DNA from: Imbricaverruca yamaguchii
Taxonomy: Eukaryota > Arthropoda > Thecostraca > Neoverrucidae
Reading direction: 5' to 3'
DNA length: 64,000 bases
NCBI GenBank assembly: GCA_034440575.1
Contig: JAOTOL010001602.1
Location: forward strand, 332,501-396,500
The notes beneath the pieces are model-generated. The model worked only from the letters and a program-made list of their open reading frames with translations. It searched no databases and was not told the origin of the DNA. Of this stretch, positions 36,490 to 50,500 are shown one piece after another. Within the stretch, counting starts at the first letter, position 1. The number at the start of each line of letters is the position of its first letter. Both the position numbers and the translations under genes were made by a program.

Positions 36490-36930
36490 ACAGGCGAGTG
36501 TTAACCCGCACCGTCTTTCCGGTCAAATCCTCACACCCCATCTCGGGGGGGGGTTGAAGACCCCCTCTAGAATCCAAACTAAGCATCGCACAAAAACAAA
36601 AGAGGTGACATCGGAAAGCGCTCGCCGTGTAGGATCCGGGTCCACCCCTAAAACAATTTTCCCACAAAAGTAACGTCACCAGGGGGGCTAGACTTTCACG
36701 ACTTTTCACGACTTACATTATGTTTTTGACTCTGGGGAGTTCATTTTGGTGGATATGTGAAAAACAAAATTTATTTGGAGTGAGGAGAGGACAACGAAAT
36801 TAAAAATTGCGTTTTCATGTTTTCTTTAATTTTCCTTTTCCGATGGATAGAGCAGACCGATAAACGTTGTTGGAAGTCAACTTGCTCTAATAAAAAATGC
36901 TTACTTCAGCCAGAATCCTGTATTTGATCC
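36490..36930 (+). repeat. Interspersed non-coding repeat (copy 2)
   Basis: Partner of the copy at 15,145. A short related piece (GGTTGAAGACCCCC) recurs at 37,140-37,160. Confidence 0.6.
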
Positions 36931-38290
36931 GCAATCTGTATCCGTTAAAGTGTGACGACTGGTTGAACTTTTTTGGAGGTGACCTCACTTGACCTTGACT
37001 AACTCGTTGACCCTAGATGACCTGACCTAAACATTTTGAATCAGCATGTCAAATTGATGTGGAAAAGGTATGCCAAATTTGGGCGCGCTGCCGCGCGCCG
37101 TTCGTCCGCTATCCGCGAAAACCCGGAGGGGGGGGGGGGCGGCGGTTGAAGACCCCCCGAGACGGGACGGGTTAAATGAGATGCTAATTTATAAATGCTC
37201 GCTTGGTATTTCTCCTTCGCAATTTCGAGCATTTTTCATGCGCGTTTGATACATGTAGGAATGCTTTTGAGTGTGCCGCTGCTATCTAGCAACGTCTTAG
37301 TCGCACATAGTTTGCAGCCAGGGAGCGAAGGTCGCGTGTAGTGTCCTGCTGCTAAACCTTCTGTGACTTTGGGATAAGATCGGATGCATTGCAGTGAAAT
37401 ACGTGAATTCCACCATACTAGAGACCACCCCACCCCAGTATCTCACTGACAGAAGAGCGACGCGTGGTACCGGTGCCGCCGATCGCCGGAAGTGGCGGAA
37501 TAGTGAATGGCACCGCAGTTCACAGACACACACACGCCCGAGTGCCCCCCACACGTTGGGTGAGTTCTTCAGCCAATGGCGTACCTAAGAGTGAAAGAGA
37601 AACAATTTCTCCGTACGGGGAAATGATTCAGAACAAAATTACCCCACCCATGATAAAATTCCTGGGGCCGCCCCTGTCGCACGCCATCGTCGACATAGGG
37701 CAGCCGGATTGTGCGCCGAGGTATATTAGTTTCACAGAGCCGGGCGACGCCATTATCAGACATCCTGCTCGAGTCAGCGACTTTCGAGATCCCTATGCCG
37801 GCCGTGCGGCCAGGAGCGTCATTGACGTCACTCATTCTTCTTCAACGGCGGGATCGGCTTCTCAAGTTCATGTCATCTAGTGCATGAAATCCGCTCAGTT
37901 TTTGGCCAATTTAATAATTGTTAAGATTCTAAATAAATACATCACGCCGTCGTCGCCCAGCGCTTCTCTCTTCCATGCTTACCTGCACCGCGCGTGCGCT
38001 CGTTCACCAAGCTGCCTGGCTGCCGGGATTTAGCCATCTATGCCATGACTTCGCCGTGTCCTGCCAGCGGCTCCGCCAGAGGGATCGGCTCCAAGCGCTC
38101 ATGCACTTGCATGTTCCTGCACAAGAAACTATATTTTTGGACTGATGTTGCCTGACTACAATTTTGGCTGATTACCAGATGTCTCCTCGGCTCTTAACGT
38201 CTGGCCACGCTGCTGCGCTGACCGACCGTGCACCCTTATCTCTCCCCTCCCCCGCTGCTCGCCCGGCCGGGTCGGAAACTGTGCCCCCGC
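36931..38290. other. Intergenic sequence upstream of the FAM169-like gene
   Basis: A plus-strand frame at 37,464-37,880 is open for 138 codons but has no recognisable domain. GC content rises from 37,960 toward the gene. Confidence 0.35.
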
Positions 38291-38510
38291 CCAGCCCGAG
38301 ACATCAGGGGAGCACTTAATCCCTAGTCAGGGGGCAGCCGGTAGAGGAAGGTGAAGTCGGTGGTGGGACTCGGAGCGGGCGCCAGATTGGCAGTGGGTGC
38401 CGCCGGTTCTGGACGTGTGCTGTACGCGGGTGTGCGAGTGGAGCCAGTGCTGCACGACGGTGCTACTGCGTCTGAACCTGAACTTCAACTTGAACTTCCT
38501 TGAAGCCAAT
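38291..38510 (+). promoter_or_regulatory. Probable promoter and 5' untranslated exon of the FAM169-like gene
   Basis: A GC-rich stretch ends at the donor CCAAT|GTAAGT (38511). If this is exon 1, its last two bases AT join the first base G of the exon at 39876 to form the start codon, followed by GCG GCG. An in-frame TGA lies at 38491-38493, 15 nt before the ATG, so the reading frame cannot extend further upstream. There is no clear TATA box; CpG density rises from about 37,960. The transcription start is not determined, so the left boundary is arbitrary. Confidence 0.6.
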
Positions 38511-41500
38511 GTAAGTGGGCATGCTCGGTGGGCTGTGTTGTGGCTTCGGACGTCGTCCGCATGATGCCCGAGTAGTACGTGAACTGTGAAGAGAGGATTC
38601 AACCGTGCTGACGAAGAAGCCGTCAGGAAGTGATGTGGCACACTAGATGACAGGGTAGAATGTATGCAATATAGGATGGATGCATGCTTTTTTGTTGTGT
38701 ATGATCAGTTGCGTAGCTGTATTTCCATTGTTTTATAATTTTAGTATCCTTTTATGCTACTCAGCAAAGTGACAAAAAGCTTGCAATGTGATTCAGGCGG
38801 TCTTCGAGGTGTTGTGCTCCTATGGTACCGAGTACTAATGTTGTTTCCTTTTCTAATGTGTGGTATGTGGTTTTTTATTTTTCCTTACAACATGCGTCAA
38901 CAAAATATGCATTGTTCACTGTTCCAAATGTGATTTTTTTTTCAATCAAACTGGTCAACGCCTTCGTGATTGTGGTCGATTATATGCTTGGCATAGCCGC
39001 CAATAAATTTGTGGATATTTTGCAGTAAAGATCTTGCAGTATTATATCCATTCTGGACATGCACGTTGCAGGTTTTCGTCCAGGGTCGCAGGAACATTTT
39101 GATAGTTGGCACAAGAGTATACAATCCCATTGAAAGAAAACATGGCGTATGCTTTCAATTTGTGTCCAATTAACTGTTTGGCCGGATGTCTGCCTCGGAA
39201 GTGAGGTTAGCAACAACGCGCACACTCTGAACGGTGCTCAGTTAATTTATCTTCGAGTGACGTTTTAATTTGTTATGTAACGGTGTCAGGCTGATCAGGA
39301 TGAGGTTAAATATTCCCATTAATGATTTAAAACACGCCCGATCCGCGAAGCTCGCTACGCCAAAAACTGTCGAAAAATTTCCGCCGTTATTTCAAGTCAT
39401 GACTGGGGTAGACTGGAGCGCCAACAAGGGCAGGTAGTACCACTCGCAGGAGCACGAAGTCAGAGTAACATTAGTGGAGAAGAGAGCATGCATTTAAGGA
39501 AATAAAGAACTTAGCACTGATGTTAATATAGGGGCTTATATGACAGGGGTACAAGTTACCTTGGTTGCTTGGATGGGTTTTCTATTCTGGCTCCGTCTGT
39601 CCGTGCTCCTGGCTGATGGTCTTATTCCAGTAAAACAATGACCAAAATTTGGCACTTCTTGGTGTAGCTAACTTGGCGGTTTGGGCGTTTTTACTTGTTG
39701 ATGGAAATATTTAGCCTCAGCCACTCATGATGCCAAAATTTGCCACTAGGGCGATTGCCCACGACCTGGAAGCTGAAGTTCGGATTTCCTCCGCTGGGTG
39801 TGTGTGGTGGAGGAGCCCCACGTTGATCAACCTCCCTGAAGCGGGAAGAACCTTCAGTTGCGTTTCTCTCCACAGGGCGGCGCTAGATGGCAAGCCGGGA
39901 CTGTCCAAGTCCGGCCTGGGGCTGGAGGAGGAGGACGACCTGTTCGTGGTGGCGCCGTCACGGGGCTACCGTGACGATGATGTGCTGGACATGCCCCAGC
40001 CGGTGTGTCACCGCTCCAACGACGTCGTCAGCCAGCTTATCGCCTCTGTGACGTCCGCCTCCAAGGAGAACCACTGCCGCCCTGGGAAACGGTGGGTTCC
40101 GCCGGCGCGGTCCTTCATCCGTGTTTTTTTTTATTACGCTTGTGTGCCAGCCAGACCGCTGATGTTTTACGAGAAAACCAACAAAATGAACTGGTGTTGA
40201 TGTCGTTTGCTACGTGCGTGGAATTTTCAGTTATAATTAATTTAAAGTAGCCAACCCCCATTTCCTCCCCTCTTGGAAAATATTTCTACACTATGCATCC
40301 GAATTTAGTCGGACAACACATACATTGAATTATTGAAGACAAATTGAATTATTGCATCGGGTCATTATTTCCAGGTGAGAGGGTTTTCCCCGGAAACTGT
40401 TCGCACCCGTATTGCATCATACCGTTGATCCCGAACGTCGTCGCGAACCGTCAGGAATTCTGTGCGTTCTCGCCGGCAGTAGGGCGGCGGACTCGCCGGT
40501 GTCGCCCGGCCGGCCGCGCACCCGACGGCGCCCGACGACTCCCGCGCGCCACCTGACACCGCTGCTCAACACGGTGGCAGCCGCTCGGACGACACTTCCA
40601 GAGGTGAAACATACCACTGCATCGCCACCCCATGACTGCCACCGCTTCATGGTTGCTTCATGGCTCAGTGTGCACTCCTGTATGACACTCCACTGCAGAG
40701 GTGTTCCTTGCTCGAAATGCAAAATGAAATCAATGTAATGTATCATTCGATAGCATTCAATGCACCCGTAAGCCCAAATAACCAACCTATCATTCGGTAT
40801 CGATTGAATGCAGAAGTTGCAATATTACATTTATACCTGATTTTGACCAAAATGCAATGAAACATTAATGTTATGTGCTACTATGGGCCAGATAACCTGT
40901 AAAATGGTGTGTATGCTTTTTAATGTGCCATATCAGAATTTCCAATGGTAGTACTGGCATATCCTTCATAGTGAAAGTATGGTGTGCCTCCCAGATACTG
41001 TAACTTTATTTTGACTTATTCTTATTATGACTTCCAATTTACCACATGATGCATATTGATGCAGGCGTATTTAATATGAAACAGAAGTATTAAGAACAAA
41101 ATATGCCGCTGTTGATGGTAAGAATGTGTTTGAAGGTAATTTTCAATCCTTGGAATTTTACTTTCCAGTTTTGGGAATTTCTTTTTTCATGTAATATTTG
41201 TGAATGCTGTTGATGTGCCCACTCACTTCCTCTGCTGATGCCAACTTTTCGATGGCATTCGACCTGTGCTAGTCCTGCGAATTAGATGGCGTGCGGCCTG
41301 CGCTAATGACTGACCTTGCCACATTGCAGGTCACTGACGCGAAGTCGTGTGGTGATCGTCAGCACTTCACTGAAGGAGCTCCTCTGTTCGATGGTGAGTA
41401 CCCCACACGTGTGCGCCCAGTGCGTTGTCACGTGGTGTAGATGTGAGTGGCGGATGTCAGCTGTGGGAGCATGACACTGTCAGCTGTCAGACTGTCAGTT

Positions 41501-44500
41501 GTGGTGAAACTGTGGCTGTCGTTGAGTTGCCCCTCAGCCAAGCGTCAAGGCGACTCGGCTAGTGTCCTTGAGAAAGCGCATTGCTCGTGTGGGATCCGTC
41601 CAGAGAGAGTCCAAGCAAATTTCATGGGTCGTTCTGAGCGGTTGCAGTGTTGTACATTCATTAATTATGTGGCTTGACGTTTCTTGAGCCAGGCCTCAAT
41701 GTCGGCAGTCACTGGGGCTGTTTGATATACTTGCCTTGTAAGATCGTAGATCGAGAGAGTATCCAGTTCTGAGGCGGTAGGAGGAGATTTTCGTTCTTTG
41801 ATAAATACATCACTGACTTGTCTATTTCTGGAGGGGGTCGATTTAGAATCTATTTTTGTATTTTTTGGGGCCGGTCTTGTTTCTTTTTCTGCATTTGTTT
41901 GATGAAACAATTTTGAGAAGTGTGTTATGTTCTCGCGCATATTTCTTCCATTTGGAGGAGAGAGAAAGTCATGACACGTATGTCGTTCATTTCCATAACT
42001 GAATACAGCCTGTGCCAAAAGTAGTCCTTTAATAGGAGGAGCTTGGTTTCGTGATACAAGTCTCCTTTGGCACTCATTTTCACGCAGCCTGTGATTATAC
42101 GTATACATTTGTTTGCGACTATCTGTAGTTTATCGGCGCTCCCCGTGTATGAAATTTGAGGGTCCATGCAGCACATGCGTAGTTGATCTTTGGACGAATG
42201 AAAGTCTTGTAGAAGTGTGTAAAAGTTTTATTGTCTTTACCGAACTCTGTGGCTGAGTCCTTTCATTTTGCTGCATTTTATTTCGGCTTTTTCTTCATGT
42301 CGATGTGAGTATTTAATTTTAGACGGAGTTCGAATGTTAGACCAAGCATCTTTTCCTGGCTTAGAGGGACATTGTTAATTTTGATGATCGGTTGATATTT
42401 GTGTTGATGGCTGTCCGACGTCTTGCCGGAGATTACTTCATAGATTGCTTCACAATGTGGAGACTGTGTTGGAGACTGCGGCTGTCAGCTCCGACGGCGG
42501 CTGCGACTGTTGGTTGTGAGGTGATTTGCCAGTTGCGGTGGCGGCATGGACCCCAAGTACCGGCCGACTATGCATTAGGAGCCGTACAGGCATGGGCGCC
42601 AGACATGTCGGCGGCAACGTACACCACCTCACCTGCGCGTGGTGTGGTGTACGTTACCGTCGGCATGGCCCCAGTGCTGCTATGACTACTGCAGGTGGCC
42701 TCCCCAGTCCCGGACATGGTCGGAACGGGGTCGTTACCGACGGGTACCGTTGGCCGCCGAGCGGGCCTGACCGGGGCGACACCGAGTGACAGTGTGGGGC
42801 GACTGACGGACGGTAGTCGGATGGACTCTGATAGATGCTGCATAAAGGGATGCTTCGAGCGATGGTGTCGTTCCTTGGCAGCCGTACGGATTTTGGCATT
42901 GCTCCTTTGCATCCGCCCTAAAGCCTGAAAAACTGACTAACTCCGTCCACACTGCCAGCATATGACAACGTCATGTGGCAGCAACGTTGTGACATGGTTG
43001 CACTGCTAACAATGCATCTGTGGACGGCTTTGTATTGCTGTAAAATTGTCGTTTCACAGTATTGGTTGAACTGCCGTATCGACGTGGCCAGCTGACTAGC
43101 ATACTGGACTGAGTAGCCGATATCTGGGTAGACTGCATCGACGTGGGAGCAGCTCAGCGAGCCCGTCGAGCGGCACTTTCAGTTGCTTTGGTTCGCCAAG
43201 CTCCGTGATTTGGCGCCCTATAACTAATGCAGTTTCTGCTCCCTAAAGCCAATTGGCAAAGTACAAGCTTGGTGGTATAGTACTGATCTAATTGTACCAT
43301 TAGCTTCGACGAAGATGGATGTGTTTGCCGCACGTCGCAGCACAGTTAACGCACGCGCGATTTCAAGGAGATAGCCAACTAATCTGCACAGAGTAGTTGT
43401 CTATAAATTAGCTGAAGGTGAAAGTATTGTACAATTTATCGACGAAGTTAAGATTTGACAAAGTTAACAACCGGCGCCATCACTGTTCCCACCGTGTAGA
43501 TTGAGTTCCGGTGGGGCTCGTAAAGCGAGTAGCCCAACGCTTGGTGTGCCATATTATGTCGAAGGGACGTTTCCTAGTTCTGGATAAAGTACGCCATGCG
43601 GAGGTGAGTTACCCTATTTCATTCAGCATATCTAGTCACGTGGGATGAAACATTGCTCGTTGAAGTGAAATGAAACGCTCGGACCCTCAATTGAGACCTA
43701 TGGTCAGTACTAGCATGTTTTGGCCATAACTGCTGAATTAGGGTACTCATCACAATTGAACTAGCTGTATGTATTAATGTCGTAATCGCTGAACATTGCA
43801 GACACATTTCATGTTACCATTCCTTAGACGTGAGGCTTACTGTCCAACCCGCACCGTCCTACGTGTTGGTGCGGGTTGGTTCAGCACATTATTTGAGCTC
43901 TTCGGAACGTGCTGAAAGCAACCATCAGGGGAGAAAGTTTGTCCCTTGCAGTGCGGCATGATTCCTCCACCAGTTTCGGCTCGTTCCGCTTCGGATGACG
44001 CCGCCGTCGTGGCCAGTGTTGGTGCCGCGCCGCCACTGGGTGCACCACTGCCACACAGGCCGTGCAGATCACGGCTTGGTCTTGCTGGCACTGTCCACCA
44101 CGCGTGAGTCGAAGCTCCGTGGTGTCGCCTGTCGATCGTTCGGAACGTTACCAAGAAGTTTGGCGCGGTTTTCCAGTGCACCGGTCTGCTCCGGACGAGT
44201 GGGCGCCAGCTTCTCGTCTGCTGGACACAGATGTAGGCGACTGGCATGTGATAGGAATGGCTCTGGCCGCCGGCAGGTGGCCTGAGCCGTGTCACTGCAA
44301 GGGCCAGGACCGTGCCGGCCGCTGTCAGGTGACCTGAGCCGTGTCACTGCAAGGGCCAGGACCGTGCCGGCCGCTGTCAGGTGACCTGAGCCGTGTCACT
44401 GCGAGGGCCAGGACCGTGCCGGCCGCCGTCAGGTGACCTGAGCCGTGTCACCGCATGAGCTGGAACGGTGCTAATCACCGGCAGCTGACGCGAACTCAGA

Positions 44501-47500
44501 TGAGATGCCAATGACGCCAATGTGACAGTCCAACGGCCACGGCCAGCGCCAGATAGGCCACACTGGCCGGAGCGGCAGACGCCGTGTTGCAGAAGTCGCC
44601 CCGGCACGAGCAGAACACCTGATATCTCTTGGCCGTCTTGGTGCAGCGGGACGTGGCGACCGAGAAGCAGCTGCGCATCTGGTTTCCGCGCCCGTCTGTG
44701 GGTGACCGTGCCCGTCAGTTTCCTGGATTGCGCTAGGGGGTCGGTCGAGATGAACGCACTTACCAATGTCGGGTAGGGGGTGTATCGATCTACACAGCAC
44801 CACCCGAACTGGTGGGATTATTTTGGTATCGGGGCTCATCGGCTGCAGGTCGTTTCACCGTGTCCCCGAATCACCGTGAAAAACCGAATTAGCTGGATGG
44901 CTGTGGAGACACGGTTTTCCGTGTTCCCTCTGTGCCACCGGCCTAAACACGGTCTTAATGTACGCTGGGGTGTACATTCTGACGTTTACAAACCGACGGT
45001 GTTACCGTTTATATCTATACAAGGGTTGTGTTCATAAGATCTAAAAATATTCTCGATATACTAACAGCTGAAAGAATTCACAAAATCTGCTCTCAAGCCT
45101 AAATGTCCAAAATATGTGCAAATAAGCACTCGGTGTTTAGAATCCCTACTTGCCAATGAAGATATTCAGATCTACTTCCCATTGAAAGTGTTCAGAAGAT
45201 TTCCTCAGAAATGGAATTATTCACGAGATCTACTTACCTGACCTCACATACCTCTTACCGTCGCCTCTTATGAACAATTCCCTTCCTAGTAGATCCTGTG
45301 AATATTTCTAGCCATAAGTATATCTTCTAAACATTTCCATTGGCAAGTTGATTTTCTGAATGTTGAGGGCTGGCTTGCAGATCTTCTGAACATTTAGGCT
45401 TGTGAGAAGATCTTGTGAACATTTCTTGTTAGTATATTTTGTGAGCACTTCCCTCTTCTAGTTGATCGCGCCCCTTTTGATATAGATATTGGGAAAATAG
45501 GTCTGAACGATGATATTCTAAGCATATATTTTATGAGCTTCCGGCTGTGGATAGCGCCGGGGCAATGAAGCAGATGGTGGCGCGATGAAGGCCAGAACAG
45601 CTGTGTCTAGCTCGGGGCTGGATTATTTATATTTTGGGTCTTTTTTTCTGCAGACAATTTTGGAGGCATCCAGCTGGAGCATCCAGCATATTTCCTTTTT
45701 GTTTATGAAATGTGCGCGAGGTGCGATTACCAGTTTTGTTTTCATGAAAGAGCGGTACGTTTTCATTGCCATCTGACTACTTCCAAACATGACCATTAAA
45801 GCTGTCAAGGGATGGAATGTTTTTTTTTATCGAGAGAAATAAGGTTCTTGATAACAAATCCAACAATAACCTGGTTTCCAATCCGTGCCTCACCTCCGAT
45901 CTTGATGCACGAGTTGTCCAGACCGCGCGGGCAGGACATCTCAAACCTGGGGTCGGGGTGGGCCGGGTCGAGGTCGCTGCAGTGCGGGAAGTTGGCCGTC
46001 TTGTTCACGATCGCTGGTGGGATGGAGACGCCGGCGATCTGGTTGTCGGGCAGGCAGGTGTAGCAGCGCAGTGCCCTGCAGCCTGTCGCGCACAGCGTGG
46101 CCACACGCGGCGTCAGCTCCGACTGCGCTGGGTACTGTGTGTCTCGCGCACCCGACGCGCCTCTAAGCCCAGATAGCCGGTCGTGCCGGCTGTATCGTGG
46201 CTGGCGACCGTCTCCGATCCTGACCGATAGAGCTGCAAGGCAAAGCCGAGCGGGCGATTCTTTCTTACGAATCCGATACCTAGTTTTGCAGTCCTGGATT
46301 AACCATTTGGCTCTCAGATGACCCTGGAGCGGACGATGCTATGTGAAAGCTGAGTTATCTTTGACCTGCTATTATTCTGGGTGTGGCAAGTAGAAAGGTG
46401 CAAAAGGCGACCGTTCGTATATAAAATATGTACTACATGACCAATGCAGTCGATTCGCCCTAAAGCCCAAGTATGTAATAGCAATGCGGCTTCAGAAAGT
46501 ATGTTTATGGTAGTCCGCGCCCTCGGACAATAATCCACCACTACCAAGATGTATACATGGTAGAGGCAGTTTGATTTCTGTTCAGATCAGCATAAGTGAA
46601 AGGCATTCATGGTGAAGCATGCTTAAAACTCCCTATTCGTAAAACTCCATATTTGACGAGTATAAACCATTCGCGAAACTTGAGCACCCAGGGTGGGTGG
46701 TGGGGTCAGAGTCCGCTTAACAAGCTGTCGTAAAATATATGTTGTTAAGCCACTGAAGTAAGAAGTTGAGCTTGTTCACATTCTTCTTTCATGGTTAAAT
46801 AAATTAACATTAACGTGGTTAAATAAAGTCGATTGTTCGTACTTTTGGGGTTATTCTTGACTAAACATGCACTTCCAAATAAAAGTCGATTAGGTTTATG
46901 TCATTAACAAATGCGATACTCGTAATGGTTTTATCCGCCGAGATAACGAAAAATTCCTGCTATGATTGGCCTATGGTTAACATTGAATGTAGCTGCTGTA
47001 CTTGCATGTACGCAAGCTTCCGATGTGCGGGGCATGACCGTTGTCACTTGCGATCTGTGATCTGCGAGCTCAGTGACCTGCTCTCGTCACTATATCTGGG
47101 ATATATAGTGACGAGGTGTGGGACTTGCAGAACAGGTGGCAACCCTCCGGCCTCGCGTGCACGTGTGAGTTGGTCTGGTAGCTGGCGTGCGAGGTCTGCG
47201 GCCGATGGTGAAACACGGCAGACACACCGCACCTCCGTCTCCGGACACTTTCGCCGACTGATGAGACCGAGGTCCCGCTATGGCGGCGTTCTCCGTTGGC
47301 ACGACTGGGACCCGTTGAGGTGATCATGCACGCTGGGGCGCCACTCACTGGAACAGGTGTTCTGTACTGAGATGGGTTGCCCCACCCCTCTCTTCACCCA
47401 CACTCCCACTTCTATCCCTGCGTAATAGGACGTGCCACCATCGGTGTGCTTGGCGAGATAGAAATTGGAAAAAAATTGGATGCGAAAATTCAAAGGGCTA

Positions 47501-50500
47501 GAAAATGATGCACCAGAAGAGTGCTAAGATGGTGCTGCGATGTGTGCAATAGTTCGCCACAACGTTCAGCGGCATTCCACCGATCGGCATACCGGTGCAT
47601 GCCCTCATCATACGAACGTTTCCCTCAGCTGCAAACAGATTGGTCAGCAATGCTAAAGCCGAAGTCGAATCGTTTGGGATGAGCTGACCCGTACAGTCCC
47701 ATGTTCAGCTCTGCAGCTATCGAGGAGATGGGACTTGCAGAAGCATTGGAAGCGTTCGGGCCCATCCAAACGGGTTGGGGACTCCACCTGACATGTAAAT
47801 AGCTAGTATTGTTATGGGCGACACATGACCGGTACAGTCGATGCCCCCTAAAGCTCAAATGTGTAAATAAATGGGAGCTTCACCTATTGTTCACCACTCT
47901 GGGAAGTGAAGTAGTGCTCCTTGCTGAATATGTCCCTCCAAATCATGCAAAGGTATTTCTCAGTACGATAGGGACCCCTCGGCTAAAACGTCATGTAGCT
48001 GAATGGGGTGTTTTTAAGGGTGCCCTTGAAATGGATCTGTCAGTAAATAAGTCTGTGTTACTGGGAATGGTTGCCTGTTGATCCTCACCATGAATGTATA
48101 AATGCGGGCGTCTTATTAATAGGATCATTAATTCATGAGGTGGTTCCAAAAGTTCTTTCGAGTAAAGTAATTGGTAAAGTTTTTCCCCACAAACAAATCG
48201 GCACCCTGTCCGTGTAGGACAGTAATTACGCCCTGATATCGCGGCGAATGGTCTCGCGATGACGATTTGTGGTACTGCATGAGACTTCTGACAGTGCCTT
48301 TCCCACGTACGCGGCGTGCTGTATAAATGGGTGTGTTCTACTGCGAAGCCTAATGGTAGCTGAAAATGGGTCATTTCTCATCTAGCAACGATTGTACACG
48401 CATCTGAAGAAAAACACTGCGCGATTGACAAAGCCGTCATGGCTGCCGGTTGCACGGCTCGGGGATCCCTGGCTACAACCTACCGCAGGCTAGTCTTCAT
48501 AGCGACTCCCAGGCAGTGTGCGCATTGGCAGTTTAGTGACTGGGCGGGCGAAGATGCAGAAAACATTTTGAGCGGCGCGCGCATCGCCCGAAGTGAAAGC
48601 GGCGGCGGGCAGCGGCTGTACCCGCTGCTGGTGTGTCTCACCTGTCGCCGCCAGCAGCGCCGCCGATACGAGCTTCAGCACGGCAGTCATGGTGTGTCGG
48701 CGGCGCGTCCCCGTGTCACCCCGCACCGACTGGTGCTGGTGGCCAGGCCGGCCGGCTCCAGCTCCAGCTTCAGCTTCAGCTCCAGCTCCGGAGGTGTCCG
48801 CTTGCCGGCGACGTCGTCCCGTCACTGGGACGGCCCGCCCGCCTGACGGTTGCCGCCGTCGTCACGCTCGCCGGCGCGAGACGGCCCTGCTCGCCGCGCG
48901 TCTGTCCCATGTCGGAGTACACGGTGGTGTCGGTGGTCGTAGGTAGCGCGCGCGAAATGTCTGGTTCAAGAGAACGCAGCGGTTTCTCCCCGAACGCAGC
49001 CCGAGTTTCTCATCAGGCACAGGCTATCCTCACATTCTGAGGGAGCAAATGCGTACGAGTAAGCCCATAATGGCATCTAAACAACCGATGGAGCATAACT
49101 TGTATCTGAATGCCCGACGAAGCATAGCGCTATGTCTTAATGTCCCAAGAGATCAGTCATATATGTATGTAAACCTGGAGAAGCAAAGGCTGTCATCACT
49201 GGTGAAGAAGCGCAATATTTTGCTTGTTCACCTGAGGAAGCTAAGCGTATTCACAAAGTATTCATGACAACCATCGTATGCCTGAATACTTGCGGGAGCA
49301 TGGGCGTAATCTAGTCATAAAAAACATGCTTAAATCGGAGTGCACAAGAGTACTGGCTTAAATATGAATTCGCAGGGAAGCACAAACTGTTGTTTGAACT
49401 TCTAAGGGCCATCCATAAAGGAGCACATATGGCCGAAGAACTCTGAGAACACAGGCATTTGTTTACAATCAAACCACAATTTGTGGGCTGCTCAGCGGTC
49501 ATCGCGTGCTATCGTAAGCCCAGCAGTGACGGGGTGACGACGTGTTGACTGTGTTTCAGCCACACATGTGCTACCCATCAGTAGCTTCACTGCAGCGATG
49601 ATGATAGTCCAGTGTGCCGGCTGTGTAGGAACGATGCCGGTGTGACATGTACGGTTTATCGTGCCAAGACTTTACAAGGGAACACAGGTTGTTTTATGGA
49701 TATAGTGCACGGCGTCGCCACCCTCAGAGACGCAGGGACATGGGTCAGGCTAGACGGTTAAGGCTGTGACTGTTGGGCGGTAATACATCTTTTGATCGAA
49801 GCACCCTTAAGCCCAAGTAACCAGCCAACGGGTTGTGTCGCATGGACAATCTACATACTTTTCTTCAAAAATTGTTCAGCAATTTTTGCATCACTCTACA
49901 ATTGCATTCACAATTCGAAACTCAGTATTCTTCCATGTTCAAGCTTCAACTACGTCCTTTTAGCACAGTCACCAGCCAAGGTTTGCCAATTGGTCTAGAT
50001 ACCAACAGTTTTTGGGCGCTTTTTTGCGCCAGGAGATTTGTAAATCATCTTTCAACGACATTTCATCATCTGGTGTGACATTTCGTTGCTTGACTAGCAT
50101 ACAAAAGTATCCCACCTGCTATCATTGAGTAGTGGCGTAGCCAGGGTTTGTTGCAGTGAGGGGCGGGGAGGCAACATCTACGTACTTACATGTTATCAAC
50201 TGAAATACGTGGGGAAAGAGAGTGCACCGCGATGGCGTGGCTAATACGAGTCCTGCATTCAAGATACAACAGTCCTCTAATGACCACAAAAACAACCCAT
50301 TTGACTGGCAGCAACAACCAACAACAGAAAATACATACTAAAAATAAAGGAACCTTCTAATGAAGGTATGCATATTCTAATGAAGGTATGCATATTATTA
50401 CCTGGGATAAAAATGCGATTCCTCATCTTCATGGACTTATTTGCTTCTTGCTGTTATCCGCAACGTTCAGAAATCGTTCGGTGAGGAGAGTGCCCATGAT

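Noticed and set aside
37464..37880. 138-codon plus-strand frame upstream of the FAM169-like gene
   Set aside because: Low-complexity peptide without family resemblance; an overlapping minus-strand frame is also open.
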